This document shows positions 1-8,719 of a stretch of 64,000 bases of DNA, in pieces. The notes under the pieces are model-generated. The model was not told the origin of the DNA. It searched no databases and was given only the letters and a program-made list of their open reading frames with translations. Numbering within the stretch: the first letter of the stretch is position 1; the number at the start of each line of letters is the position of its first letter. Origin of the DNA: Vibrio ezurae NBRC 102218. GTDB lineage: Bacteria > Pseudomonadota > Gammaproteobacteria > Enterobacterales > Vibrionaceae. The stretch is from contig NZ_BATM01000019.1 of the NCBI RefSeq assembly GCF_000467185.1, positions 98,133 through 162,132 on the forward strand. The letters are read 5' to 3'. The position numbers and the translations under genes were made by a program.

Positions 1-817
1 CCATACCCGATGAGGAAAACATGCAATACTCTTCTTGGGTTAGGCCGTAGGTGTGTTTAATCACTGACAGTGTTTCGTCTCGGAGTAGGTGGCGGATCAG
101 TGGTTCAGGCAGCACTCCCCATGCTGCTTCAGTGCGTATGGTGCTGAGGATATAGTCGAAACTTGAAAAGCCAATATGTTTGAGTGAAAAGGGCAATAGC
201 TCAGGGTTATCTTTTTCGTTGAGGTAGGCGAGGGTGACTTGCATTGCGTTGCGCAGTTTATCGTCTGATACTCGGCGTAACTGGCCTAAAGGGTGATTGG
301 CATTGCACACCGACATCATGCGTATCTTTGCTATCGGGGTAAATTCGATTCTAGGATCATCAACACGCTCATAGTCAATACCGAATGCAAAATCCACTTG
401 CTTTGTTTCAACCAGATTAGACAGATCGCCACTGGATGCTAATACAATATTAAAGGTGGTCGCTGGGTATTTATTGTTTAAACGATGGGAAAGTTGTTGC
501 CAAGTTTCATCCGGAATAGCGTCATCACGGGCAATCCAAACCTCCGCGGTGAAATCGCCACGAATATGTTGGCAGGTTTGTTGAATGCGGGATGCGGTGA
601 TCAACAGAGATTCACAATCTTTAAAGACGGCTTTGCCTGCTTCTGACAGCTCAAGGTTATTGCCACTGCGTACAAAGAGTGGCGTATCGAGCTCTTTCTC
701 AAGGGCTTTAATCGCCATACTTAACTTGGTTCGATTACAGTTTAGCTGTCGAGCGGCTTCAGAGACTGAGCCGTGCTGCGCCACTTGAACAAAGGCTTCA
801 ATGTGAGAAAGGTTCAT
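1..817 (-). CDS. LysR family transcriptional regulator (3' end beyond window)
   Basis: Reading leftward from the ATG at 815-817 gives an open frame of 272 codons with no stop before the window edge, so the C-terminus is missing. The protein begins MNLSHIEAFVQVAQHGSVSE and has the typical LysR N-terminal winged helix-turn-helix (EAARQLNCNRTKLSMAIKAL, about residues 20-39) followed by the linker and a substrate-binding-like effector domain. It is divergent from the methyltransferase at 979, with a 161-bp AT-rich gap that would hold both promoters. LysR proteins usually control a divergent neighbour, so the methyltransferase is a possible target (inference). No effector can be assigned. Confidence 0.88.
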   Translation of the reverse strand, partial: MNLSHIEAFVQVAQHGSVSEAARQLNCNRTKLSMAIKALEKELDTPLFVRSGNNLELSEAGKAVFKDCESLLITASRIQQTCQHIRGDFTAEVWIARDDAIPDETWQQLSHRLNNKYPATTFNIVLASSGDLSNLVETKQVDFAFGIDYERVDDPRIEFTPIAKIRMMSVCNANHPLGQLRRVSDDKLRNAMQVTLAYLNEKDNPELLPFSLKHIGFSSFDYILSTIRTEAAWGVLPEPLIRHLLRDETLSVIKHTYGLTQEEYCMFSSSGM

Positions 818-978
818 GAAAGTTCGCCGGTTAATTGATCAGTATTCAAACTACCTGATTGAGCGCTGAAAAATCAAGCAAGGCATGATCTAAAGCTGAT
901 ATCTCTTTGTATTAAAGGTAATTTGGTATCTTTTTTTATCAAGATTTGCTTTACTCAACATAGAGAACAGTTTTAAGG

Positions 979-1569
979 ATGGATAATCACATGGTGCTTA
1001 ATTGGGATGATTATGCTACTGAGTGGGAAGCAAACCCGGCCACCGCTCAATTTTCAGACCTAGTATTTACTGAGTTACAAGCGCTTCACTCGTTGAAGGG
1101 CGCAAACGTATTAGACTTTGGTTGTGGTACTGGCTTACTAAGTCAAAAGATAGCTCCGTTAGCTCGTAGCATTGTCGCTCTTGATGCATCTGAGGCAATG
1201 ATTGAAGAGTTAGACAAGAAAACATTAGCGAACGTCGAGCCTGTGGTCGACCATTTAACGCGCGGTTTAGTGGCACAGCATCCTGCTTTTAGAAAACAAT
1301 TTGATCTTGTTGTTGCCTCTTCTGTGTGTGGTTTTGTGGCAAGTTTTCAAGAAACTGCGACCATTATTTATTCTCTACTGGATGAGCAAGGTATATTTGT
1401 TCACTGGGATTGGCTAAGTGACGATACAGACGACGGACTGACTCAAGAGTCGGCGCACAGCATGCTGCATAGCGCAGGTTTTTGCGATATTGAAATCTCT
1501 ATCCCATTTGAGATTAAAATGGCTGATGGATCATCAAGACCTGTACTTATGGGCGTAGCCTACAAGTAA
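979..1569 (+). CDS. Class I SAM-dependent methyltransferase
   Basis: A 196-aa cytoplasmic protein with the Rossmann glycine-rich motif I VLDFGCGTGLLSQ (about residues 44-56), an acidic residue at the end of strand 2 (LDAS, about 73-76), and the YDYA-like start (NWDDYATEWEANP) seen in many type-11/25 methyltransferases. These show S-adenosylmethionine binding; the acceptor substrate cannot be read from sequence. The gene stands alone, divergent from the LysR gene. ATG start at 979 follows TTTTAAGG, a fair ribosome site. Substrate unknown; it could act on a small molecule, since the protein is short with no extra domains. Confidence 0.85.
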   Translation: MDNHMVLNWDDYATEWEANPATAQFSDLVFTELQALHSLKGANVLDFGCGTGLLSQKIAPLARSIVALDASEAMIEELDKKTLANVEPVVDHLTRGLVAQHPAFRKQFDLVVASSVCGFVASFQETATIIYSLLDEQGIFVHWDWLSDDTDDGLTQESAHSMLHSAGFCDIEISIPFEIKMADGSSRPVLMGVAYK

Positions 1570-2233
1570 ACTTGCAAATTAAGGGCTTCTATCTCAATAG
1601 ATTATGAAGATAGTAAGTCCTATTCCTCTTTTTATGCTACAAGCCTTCTAGATATTCATTGAGATAAACATATGATTAATATATCTATTTTTCATATTAG
1701 CTTCCTACAATCGATAAAAACTCCCTTATAAAATCAGACGTATTTTTCTTTATAAATATTACTCTTTCATAGTTATTATTTTTATCATTATCTCTTTATG
1801 ACATTGCTGATATTTCTATTTTATCCGCTTAAATAGTCTTTTCTAACCCATCTCTATTTTATTTACAGTTAAATTTTAATAGAAACGCTTACACAAATTA
1901 AAGAAGTGGCTACTCTGGTAATTTATACAATATGTGATCTATGCCCACTTTTTATTTGGTTTATTAAAAAATCATTACTACGCTATTACAAAAGGAAATC
2001 TGTAATTCCAAGTGTTATATAGATGTGAGTTATATAAATGTATTCAATATTAAAGGAGGTGAACGGGTATTTACCCTTTTTCGATAAATGGCTAAATGCA
2101 AGTGATTTACTCACGATTTGCACCTAATAATTAATTGATTGAGCTTTTAATAATAACAGTATTTTTAGAACAGCTTATTTATACACGTACTTTATATACG
2201 TATTTTATACACATAGGTAAACGGAAAGACATT
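1570..2233. other. Long AT-rich intergenic region upstream of porin gene
   Basis: About 660 bases without a convincing gene. It is markedly more AT-rich than its surroundings. A perfect Shine-Dalgarno-like stretch (AAAGGAGGTGA, 2053-2063) occurs with no start codon at useful distance and is followed by a small hairpin, GGGTA-TT-TACCC, and five T (about 2066-2082). This could be the 3' end of a small RNA or an attenuator of the porin leader; nothing confirms it. A frame runs from 2135 into the porin gene, but its extra 33 residues are upstream of a clear signal peptide and are probably not translated. Confidence 0.5.
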
Positions 2234-3226
2234 ATGAAAAAGACAGTATTAGCAAGTGTTATTGCAGGCATCGCATTTAGCGGCCAAGCTTTCGCTGTAG
2301 AATTGTATAATAATAGTGGTACTACTTTCTCAATAGGCGGTCACGTATCCGTTGGGCTGGGTAACCCAGACAAAGACGATGACCCTTATGTCACAGACGA
2401 TGATTTGGCGGTAGAGTCTTTATCACCTCGTATCAACTTTAATGCAACTCAAGACCTTGGTGGCGGATTTACCGCAGATGCTAAAGGTGAGTGGACATTG
2501 AATATGCTTGATGGCGGAGACAATTCCTTTAGTACAAGACTGGGTTACATCGGCGTTTCACACGATATGTGGGGCCGCATGGTGGGTGGTACGCAGTGGT
2601 CACCTTATTATGATGTGGGTGGCGTTGCCGATATGCCAATAGCGTTTGCCAATGACTTTTTGTACATTGATGGCGGTAACTTAGGTACGGCGCGTGCTGA
2701 GAAAATGCTCTCGTATCGTAAAGGCTTTGATTTTGATTCCTTTGGCTTAGACTTTGGTGCTGGTTGGCAGGGCGAGAACGGTAATTATGGTGACCGTGCT
2801 CAGTTAACCGCATCGGTGAGCTTTGACAAATTCATGTTAGGTTATGGCTTTAGTACAGGCTCTAAAACCGGACAAAATGATGATGCGATGGCTAACTTAT
2901 TTTCTGCAAAATACGGTAGCTATGGTGATGGTTTATACGTAGCGGCCGTGTACGAAATGGGCAGTAAGTTTTATGGTGATTTTGATACAACCAATACCGA
3001 AGCCATCATCGCTTACGCGCTGGCAAATAGTTTAAACTTTTCGGTGAACTACGAAAATGTTGAAAACGATGACAGCAATGAAACAGAGAAGAGCGAAATG
3101 GCATTGCAAGTAGAGTATAACTTTACGCCCACTTTCGTCGGATATGGCGCCTATCAAATTGATTTAGGTGATGATGTTTCAAATGATGATGATCGCTATG
3201 CGATTGGTGTTCGATACTATCTATAA
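2234..3226 (+). CDS. Gram-negative outer-membrane porin
   Basis: A 330-aa protein with a classical signal peptide (MKKTVLASVIAGIAFSGQAF, cleavage after AFA) followed by a mature protein rich in alternating aromatic and glycine-containing beta strands, as in OmpC/OmpU-type trimeric porins (for example FSIGGHVSVGLG, GGGFTADAKGEW, MLGYGFSTGS). Acidic loops rich in D and N are typical of marine porins. ATG at 2234 is chosen over an earlier in-frame start because it begins the signal peptide and follows GGAAAG. The last residues are VRYYL: the C-terminal residue is leucine, not the usual phenylalanine recognised by the BAM complex. Single gene, closed by a terminator at 3250-3277. Confidence 0.88.
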   Translation: MKKTVLASVIAGIAFSGQAFAVELYNNSGTTFSIGGHVSVGLGNPDKDDDPYVTDDDLAVESLSPRINFNATQDLGGGFTADAKGEWTLNMLDGGDNSFSTRLGYIGVSHDMWGRMVGGTQWSPYYDVGGVADMPIAFANDFLYIDGGNLGTARAEKMLSYRKGFDFDSFGLDFGAGWQGENGNYGDRAQLTASVSFDKFMLGYGFSTGSKTGQNDDAMANLFSAKYGSYGDGLYVAAVYEMGSKFYGDFDTTNTEAIIAYALANSLNFSVNYENVENDDSNETEKSEMALQVEYNFTPTFVGYGAYQIDLGDDVSNDDDRYAIGVRYYL

Positions 3227-3249
3227 CTCTTTTTTTTAGAACACTAACC

Positions 3250-3277
3250 AAGGCAGGGCTTATTGGCTCTGCCTTTT
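3250..3277 (+). terminator. Rho-independent terminator after porin gene
   Basis: Stem AAGGCAG / CTGCCTT with a G-rich inner extension, followed by TTTT, 24 bases after the porin stop codon. Confidence 0.75.
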
Positions 3278-3329
3278 CTTTTGGCACACTATTTTTGATT
3301 TACAGCGCCTTGCATAATGTTAATTTCCA

Positions 3330-3358
3330 TTGGGAGTTTTAACAAATTTTGGTATAAT
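3330..3358 (+). promoter_or_regulatory. Sigma-70-type promoter for queD-queE
   Basis: A perfect -10 box TATAAT lies at 3353-3358 and a -35-like TTGGGA at 3330-3335, separated by 17 bases. The queD start codon is about 50 bases downstream. No preQ1 riboswitch was recognised in the short leader. Confidence 0.6.
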
Positions 3359-3408
3359 CCGCGCCTTTCTCTTTTTGGTCATATTGACCCAACGCACAGA
3401 AGACCCAA

Positions 3409-3771
3409 ATGACTACTGAAATCTACAAAGAATTTATGTTTGAAGCAGCCCACAAATTACCTCACGTTCCTGAAGGGCACAAATGTGGACGTTTGCATGG
3501 ACATTCATTTTTAGTTCGCCTTTATCTAGCGGGTGAGGTGGATCAGCATACCGGTTGGATCATTGATTTTGGGGATGTCAAAGAGAGCTTTAAGCCGATT
3601 TATGATCGTCTTGACCACCATTACCTAAACGATATCGAAGGTTTAGAAAACCCAACCAGTGAAGTTCTAGCAAAATGGGTCTACGAGCAAACAAAGCCTT
3701 TACTGCCATTGCTCACTAAGGTCGAAATCAAAGAAACTTGTACTGCTGGCTGTATTTATACGGGCGAATAA
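3409..3771 (+). CDS. queD: 6-carboxytetrahydropterin synthase QueD
   Basis: Second step of preQ0/queuosine synthesis: converts 7,8-dihydroneopterin triphosphate to 6-carboxy-5,6,7,8-tetrahydropterin in the cytoplasm. The 120-aa protein has the zinc-binding histidines H15 (FEAAHKL), H30 and H32 (LHGHSF), the catalytic cysteine C26 ([10 protein letters not shown]), and the C-terminal [13 protein letters not shown] segment of the PTPS/QueD family, at full length. It lies one base upstream of queE (stop 3771, start 3773), so the two are co-transcribed and probably translationally coupled. A promoter with TATAAT sits about 50 bases upstream. Confidence 0.96.
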   Translation: MTTEIYKEFMFEAAHKLPHVPEGHKCGRLHGHSFLVRLYLAGEVDQHTGWIIDFGDVKESFKPIYDRLDHHYLNDIEGLENPTSEVLAKWVYEQTKPLLPLLTKVEIKETCTAGCIYTGE

Positions 3772-3772
3772 C

Positions 3773-4438
3773 GTGTTCAAAGTTAATGAGATTTTTGAAA
3801 CTATCCAAGGTGAAGGCTTCTTCACTGGTGTACCGTCTATTTTTATCCGCTTACAAGGTTGTCCTGTAGGTTGTGCTTGGTGTGACACCAAGCAAACTTG
3901 GGATGTACTAGAAGAAAAAGAAACCGACTTTGGCACTATCATTGTTAAATCGGGGGATGACGAGTACTGGTGTCAGTCTTCGGCGAAGGATTTGGTCGAT
4001 TATTGTATCGCTCACTACAGCGCTAAGCATGTGGTGATTACTGGGGGTGAACCGTGCCAGTATGATTTGCTGCCTTTGACATCAGAGCTAGAAGCAAAGG
4101 GTTATCGTTGTCAGATTGAAACCAGCGGTACGTTTGAAGTTCAGGCTACAGCAGAGACTTGGGTAACGGTGTCACCTAAAATTGGCATGAAAGGTAAATT
4201 ACCCATTGCAGCCAGCGCTATGTCTAGAGCAAATGAAATCAAGCACCCAGTGGGAAAAGAGTCTGATATTGACGAGCTAAAGGCACTACTGGCTGCACAT
4301 CCACTTTCGCCTGCGACTGAGGTGTTGCTTCAGCCGATCAGTCAAAAGCCGAGAGCAACCAAGCTGTGCATTGATACTTGTATCGAGAACAATTGGCGTT
4401 TATCTGTGCAAACTCATAAGTATTTGAACATTGCTTAA
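3773..4438 (+). CDS. queE: 7-carboxy-7-deazaguanine synthase QueE (radical SAM)
   Basis: Third step of preQ0 synthesis: radical rearrangement of 6-carboxytetrahydropterin to 7-carboxy-7-deazaguanine. The 221-aa protein has the [4Fe-4S] cysteine motif C30-x3-C34-x2-C37 (GCPVGCAWCDTK), preceded by the family signature IFETIQGEGFFTGVPSIFIR, and the SAM-binding GGEP motif (TGGEPC). Start is GTG, one base after the queD stop. queC and queF are not nearby. A terminator follows at 4445-4477. In enterobacteria QueE also affects septation under magnesium or peptide stress; whether that holds here is unknown. Confidence 0.96.
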   Translation: MFKVNEIFETIQGEGFFTGVPSIFIRLQGCPVGCAWCDTKQTWDVLEEKETDFGTIIVKSGDDEYWCQSSAKDLVDYCIAHYSAKHVVITGGEPCQYDLLPLTSELEAKGYRCQIETSGTFEVQATAETWVTVSPKIGMKGKLPIAASAMSRANEIKHPVGKESDIDELKALLAAHPLSPATEVLLQPISQKPRATKLCIDTCIENNWRLSVQTHKYLNIA

Positions 4439-4444
4439 ACGCTT

Positions 4445-4477
4445 AAAGGCGGATTCTAAAATTAAGAACCCGCCTTT
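4445..4477. terminator. Hairpin terminator between queE and convergent peptidase gene
   Basis: Stem AAAGGCGG / CCGCCTTT with an A-rich loop, 6 bases after the queE stop. Flanking sequence is T-rich on both strands, so it may serve queE and the convergent gene ending at 4542. Confidence 0.65.
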
Positions 4478-4541
4478 ATGTTTGGTCGCGTAAATCCAGA
4501 CTACTTGTTATCACGATTAACGTTTTACTAACCTTAACGCC

Positions 4542-5180
4542 TTACCAGTGTCGATACCCGCAAGTATCAATGTGAAAACGAACACCAGAATAAAGCCCCA
4601 TCCCCATATTGTTGTTTTTACCTTCGCTTTTGTATATTCCCCATAGCTTTTTATGCAGTTCTTCACGACTAATATTGTTGATAGGCACTAAATCTAAGGC
4701 GCAAAAGCTTAAGTGCTTGCTTTTGGTTGCCCCCCCTGAAGTTTGATTATAATACTGAGTTCTATCGCCAGATACGGGAACTAAAGGGCCTGTGATGGGT
4801 TCAATGTGCTGTTGAATAAACTTAACCGTACGAACCATATTAGGGACTAGTTTTCGATCAGGAATGGTAAATACTGAGGTGCCATTCATCGCCCAATTGG
4901 TACCTTGTAAAAGAATAAGGTGCATTGGCATTGTTTTTAGGGGAACTTCGGTAATGCCCGCGTCTTTAAGGTGCTGAGCGATTTCTTTTACTCTATCTTC
5001 TGCCCCGTTCATTAACATCCAGCCTCTAAATGCGGCGCGGGTAGGCACTTTATACCCTTTAATATTAATAACTAAGTCATTGTATTCTAGTTCATTTTCA
5101 GATTCATACAGCTTGAGTAAATCATTAGCAGAAACGCTAAAACTAAGGGTACAAAATAGCAGGCAAACAAGACGAATCAT
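4542..5180 (-). CDS. Periplasmic M15-like peptidase (predicted)
   Basis: A 212-aa protein with a signal peptide (MIRLVCLLFCTLSFSVSAND). The C-terminal half has the metal-ligand pattern of the M15/VanY-like DD-peptidase fold: S-K-H156-x6-D163 (SKHLSFCALDLV) and H203-I-D205 (GVRFHIDTCGYRHW). These correspond to the HxxxxxxD and HxD zinc ligands. The family cleaves peptidoglycan peptides, so a periplasmic wall or phage-endolysin-like role is likely, but overall identity to known DD-carboxypeptidases is not obvious to me. Two cysteines in the domain could form a disulfide. Single gene, convergent with queE. Confidence 0.65.
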   Translation of the reverse strand: MIRLVCLLFCTLSFSVSANDLLKLYESENELEYNDLVINIKGYKVPTRAAFRGWMLMNGAEDRVKEIAQHLKDAGITEVPLKTMPMHLILLQGTNWAMNGTSVFTIPDRKLVPNMVRTVKFIQQHIEPITGPLVPVSGDRTQYYNQTSGGATKSKHLSFCALDLVPINNISREELHKKLWGIYKSEGKNNNMGMGLYSGVRFHIDTCGYRHW

Positions 5181-5256
5181 GAGGCTTCTCCTTTGTATCT
5201 CGTGTTCCCAGTATAGACGGAAATAAGCATGTTGATCTGTATCACGGATTAAACAA

Positions 5257-5417
5257 TACCAATCGTACTAAATAACGGGCCATTCTAGCGTGTTAAAATA
5301 CTCGATAACGGCGTTAGAATTTTTGATTGTAAAATAACGACTTATCGAAAAATTCAGCTTTGTTCTGGAGCATTATTCCTGTGCTAATTCTGATGAATTA
5401 CTTAGTGTACTTGGTAT
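5257..5417. mobile_element. MITE-like palindromic element with ATACCAAT ends
   Basis: A 161-bp segment bounded by imperfect terminal inverted repeats: left ATACCAATCGTACTAAATAA (5257-5276) and right end 5398-5417, whose reverse complement matches the left end at 15 of 20 positions. It has no coding capacity. The left 20 bases recur exactly, inverted, at 44084-44103. I recall ATACCAAT-ended palindromic repeats as widely dispersed in Vibrionaceae genomes. Together with flanking bases it fills the gap between the genes at 5180 and 5499. Confidence 0.6.
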
Positions 5418-5498
5418 AACAGAATATAAAGAGTGACTATCGAAGTAAGATAGATACAAATAAATACACTAGATTTAATACAGTATTTATAAAAGTGG

Positions 5499-5927
5499 AT
5501 GAATTTCATGTCAGATCATATTTTGTATCGTGCTGGTTATAAGTATCAATTAGCGGAAGAGTGTGTGTTTAAATTAGCGATCTTTCCTCCGCAACCGATA
5601 GAAATGGAGTTTATTCGCTTAAGTGTCGATGGTTGGCTGACTATTCGTTCCGGATATGCGTGGGATGGCCCTTCTGGCCCTGTTGTGGATACGACACAAA
5701 ATATGCGTGCTTCATTAATTCATGATGCGCTATATCAACTATTACGTTGCCAGTATTTACCCGCAGAGGAAAAAGACGCGGCTGATAAAGTGTTTCAACA
5801 AATTTGCATTGATGACGGCGTGAATGAGTTGACCGCACACATGTATTATTTAGGATTAAAGCTAGGGGGAAAACCTGCCAGTGCGCCGAGTAATAAAAAA
5901 CCCACCTTAAAAGCTCCGTGGCGTTAA
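5499..5927 (+). CDS. DUF1353 family protein
   Basis: A 142-aa protein with the DUF1353 signature: GWLTIRSGYAWDGPSGP (about residues 46-62), a threonine/serine-rich linker, and the SLIHDALYQLLR helix (about 71-82) with conserved His-Asp. DUF1353 proteins occur in phages and bacteria and have no established function; the conserved HD pair hints at a hydrolase-like site (inference). There is no signal peptide or membrane segment. A second in-frame ATG at 5508 (MSDHILYRAG) is an equally plausible start because neither has a strong ribosome site. Nothing nearby suggests phage DNA. Confidence 0.7.
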   Translation: MNFMSDHILYRAGYKYQLAEECVFKLAIFPPQPIEMEFIRLSVDGWLTIRSGYAWDGPSGPVVDTTQNMRASLIHDALYQLLRCQYLPAEEKDAADKVFQQICIDDGVNELTAHMYYLGLKLGGKPASAPSNKKPTLKAPWR

Positions 5928-6247
5928 TAGTAATGACAAAATTGCACTTTATCATCATAAGCTTTGGTAATAGGGTGTTAAAACACGACAGTTTCCCCGT
6001 GATATTATGCTCTGATTTGTAGTGAACGAACGTAGTAGTCTCACTTAAAATGAGAGAATTTAAGGATTAATATCCTAACTCAGCCCTATAAATCGGTTCT
6101 TGTCATAAATCTGCGCGTTTCTCCTACCCCCCTTATCGCCACTCTTCCTCCCTAACAAGAATGAATTTAGGATGATTTTCGAGATGGCATGCATCGAGTA
6201 GGGTATAGTGATTGGTTGCAAATCGCTTAAGTTGTAAAAGGTGTTTT
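5928..6247. other. Intergenic region without recognised gene
   Basis: About 320 bases. It contains small inverted repeats (GTGTT-AA-AACAC near 5973; CTTAAA...TTTAAG near 6046-6064) and pyrimidine-rich stretches. No promoter is convincing and no RNA gene was recognised. Confidence 0.4.
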
Positions 6248-7624
6248 ATGTTGAACCCCCTGACTTTGAATAACAATGCCACGCAGGCTACAGACGTTAT
6301 TTTGCACGCGTTTGATTGGCCCTATAGCAAGATTGCGAGTTGTGCGGAGCAAATTCGTCAACTGGGTTATAAGACTGTGTTGGTGTCTCCTCCAATGAAA
6401 TCGCTGAAGCATGACAGTGGCACAGCTTGGTGGCAGCGTTATCAGCCACAAGATTACCGCATCATCGATAATGAACTGGGTAATACACTGGATTTTAAGT
6501 CTATGATGGCCCGTTTGAAGGATTGCGGTATTCGCGTCTATGTGGATGTGGTATTCAACCATATGGCAAATGAAGCCTATCTACGCTCCGATTTGCAATA
6601 CCCTAGTCAGCAAGAGCTAGAGAGTTATGCGCAACATTCAGATTATTATGAATCACTGAAATTGTTTGGCGATCTCAGTTGTGCGTTGTTTACTGAAGAT
6701 GATTTTGTTGAAGCTTTTGGCATTGAAGATTGGCGTGATAAATGGCAAGTGCAAAATGGCCGGATTACCGGAGGCCCCCATGATGCGGGCTTGCCGACGC
6801 TTCGCGATTGTGAGCATGTTATTTTGCAGCAGCGTGCGTACTTACTGGCGATGAAAGCGCTCGGCGTGAAAGGGTTTCGCATTGATGCGGCAAAGCACAT
6901 CTCCATTGAGCAGCTACGTAAAGTGTGGACTAAAGAGATCACCGAAGGCGTACATATTTTTGGTGAAATCATCACAGATGGCGGCTCCACAAAGCAAGAG
7001 TATGAGCTGTTTCTTAAGCCTTATTTAAATAAAACCAAACTGGGCGCTTACGATTTCCCTTTGTTTAATACTCTCAATCATGCGTTGCAGGGGCAAGGGC
7101 GCATGTCGACGTTAATAGACCCCTATAACTATGGCGAAGCGTTAAAGCGACAGAGAGCGATTACTTTTGTTATCACCCATGACATTCCAAACAATGATGT
7201 GTTTCGAGATTTGGTCATGGACGAGGACGATGAGTGGTTAGGCTATTGCTATATTTTGTGCCGTGACGGGGGCGTCCCCTTGGTGTATACCGATTTAAAT
7301 ACCAGCGGTATTTTAGATAGAGCGGGGCATCCGCGCTGGATGAATGCATGGCAAGATCCGCGAATGAAAGTGCTGATTGATTTCCACAATTATGTCCATA
7401 GTCTCTCTATGGTGGTACTAGAGGCTAGTGATGACCATATTGTGTTTTGTCGTGGTGAGCGCGGTTTAGTGGCGATTAATAAATCGGCAAAGGAAAAACA
7501 GGTTACCCTACGTTGGGATAAACCAATGTTTGATTTAGTGAGTCAGCAAGGGTGCGATCTTATTGATGGTCAATTGACGTTTTCTGTGCCAGCAAAAGGG
7601 TATTGCTGCTTTGTGGCGCCGTAG
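6248..7624 (+). CDS. GH13 family alpha-amylase-like glycosidase
   Basis: A 458-aa (beta/alpha)8-barrel glycosidase. The four GH13 motifs are visible: region I DVVFNH (100-105), region II GFRIDAAKH with nucleophile D213, region III GEII with acid/base E240, and region IV FVITHDIPNND with H311-D312. A short beta-sandwich domain C closes the protein (FCRGERGLVAINKSAK). No signal peptide, so a cytoplasmic alpha-glucan or oligosaccharide hydrolase is likely. ATG at 6248 is preferred over an upstream in-frame TTG because AAAAGG lies 7 bases before it. It is far from the mal genes at 44-50 kb. Exact substrate cannot be told. Confidence 0.88.
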   Translation: MLNPLTLNNNATQATDVILHAFDWPYSKIASCAEQIRQLGYKTVLVSPPMKSLKHDSGTAWWQRYQPQDYRIIDNELGNTLDFKSMMARLKDCGIRVYVDVVFNHMANEAYLRSDLQYPSQQELESYAQHSDYYESLKLFGDLSCALFTEDDFVEAFGIEDWRDKWQVQNGRITGGPHDAGLPTLRDCEHVILQQRAYLLAMKALGVKGFRIDAAKHISIEQLRKVWTKEITEGVHIFGEIITDGGSTKQEYELFLKPYLNKTKLGAYDFPLFNTLNHALQGQGRMSTLIDPYNYGEALKRQRAITFVITHDIPNNDVFRDLVMDEDDEWLGYCYILCRDGGVPLVYTDLNTSGILDRAGHPRWMNAWQDPRMKVLIDFHNYVHSLSMVVLEASDDHIVFCRGERGLVAINKSAKEKQVTLRWDKPMFDLVSQQGCDLIDGQLTFSVPAKGYCCFVAP

Positions 7625-7653
7625 CCTCCTTTGATATTGTGATAGGAAGAAAA

Positions 7654-7684
7654 ACAAGTGAATGCGATTGTGGCATTCACTTGT
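7654..7684 (-). terminator. Strong terminator of the popT-rsgA operon
   Basis: A perfect 12-bp inverted repeat, ACAAGTGAATGC / GCATTCACTTGT, with a 7-base loop. On the minus strand it is followed by TTTTTCTT, so it terminates the leftward operon and also separates it from the convergent GH13 gene. Confidence 0.85.
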
Positions 7685-7690
7685 CTAGCG

Positions 7691-8719
7691 CTACTTATTT
7701 TTACGTGCTCGGTTTTCACTTTGTACAGAGCGGATCATCTTACCTAGCTGTTTGTCTTGAGAACGTAGTTGGGCGAGTGATGCGCTATTTCTCGCTTGTT
7801 CCCGTTGTAACTTGAGGTAGTTATTTAATCGTCTTTCATCTAATTGGCCTTGCTGTAGCGCTTTTTGAATGGCGCAGCCCGGTTCATTTTGATGAGAGCA
7901 ATCAGAAAAACGGCATTGAGCGGCAAGCGCTTCAATTTCTGCAAAGGTATCACTGAGTCCTTGAGAGACATTCGCTAATTGCAGTTCTCGCATTCCCGGA
8001 GTGTCGAGTAAGACCCCGCCACTGGGCATTGTGTGTAGGGTACGCCCTGTCGTGGTGTGACGACCTTTACTGTCGTCTTCGCGAATACCACCGGTTTCTT
8101 GAGTGTCATCTTGCAGTAGCGTATTCACTAAAGTGGATTTACCGACGCCCGATGAACCAAGAAAGGCCACGGTTTTTCCTGTTTTGCACCAAGGGGCCAG
8201 TGCTTGAACACTGCTAGGGTCTAATGCATTGACCGTTTCGACCATTAGCATGGCATCAAGCGATTGTACTTGCTGTGCCAAGGCGTAGCTGTCCTCGCAA
8301 AGATCGGCTTTGGTCAATACAATCACTGCCTCCACTTGAGCCTCATTCGTTAAAGCTAAGTAGCGCTCAACACGACTTAAATTAAAGTCATCGTTTAAAG
8401 ACATCACAATAAAAACCGTGTCGATATTGGCGGCTATTTTCTGCTCGGCTAATTTAGAACCTGCTGCTTTACGAGAAAACTGTGAGCTTCTATCAAGACA
8501 GCGTTTAAACTGCATCTGCTTATCGAGGACCACCCAATCTCCCACCGTCATCGAAGGCAATGAGTCGTGCACCGCAAGAGTCACTTCTCTGTCTTCAGTG
8601 AGTAATTGATACCCCGAGCGATGGTGGGCACTTACCCTAGCAACAACCGACGTGTCGTAATCATCTAGGGTCAATTGTTGCTGAAAAAATGGCTGCCAGC
8701 CGAGAGTTTGTAGATTCAT
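7691..8719 (-). CDS. rsgA: RsgA-type ribosome-associated GTPase
   Basis: A 342-aa circularly permuted GTPase: N-terminal OB-like domain, then G4 (TKAD), G1 (GSSGVGKS), a permuted G2/switch region (GRHTTT), G3 (DTPGMREL) and the C-terminal zinc domain ([16 protein letters not shown]) with Cys/His ligands. RsgA matures the 30S ribosomal subunit with GTP hydrolysis. Its position at the end of a copper-protein operon is not the usual one, so it may be a second paralogue beside a housekeeping copy elsewhere (inference). The ATG overlaps the stop of the upstream PCuAC gene as TAATG. Confidence 0.88.
   Translation of the reverse strand: MNLQTLGWQPFFQQQLTLDDYDTSVVARVSAHHRSGYQLLTEDREVTLAVHDSLPSMTVGDWVVLDKQMQFKRCLDRSSQFSRKAAGSKLAEQKIAANIDTVFIVMSLNDDFNLSRVERYLALTNEAQVEAVIVLTKADLCEDSYALAQQVQSLDAMLMVETVNALDPSSVQALAPWCKTGKTVAFLGSSGVGKSTLVNTLLQDDTQETGGIREDDSKGRHTTTGRTLHTMPSGGVLLDTPGMRELQLANVSQGLSDTFAEIEALAAQCRFSDCSHQNEPGCAIQKALQQGQLDERRLNNYLKLQREQARNSASLAQLRSQDKQLGKMIRSVQSENRARKNK

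Noticed and set aside
2135..2233. N-terminal extension of the porin gene
   Set aside because: It would place 33 residues before a complete signal peptide; the internal ATG at 2234 has its own ribosome site.
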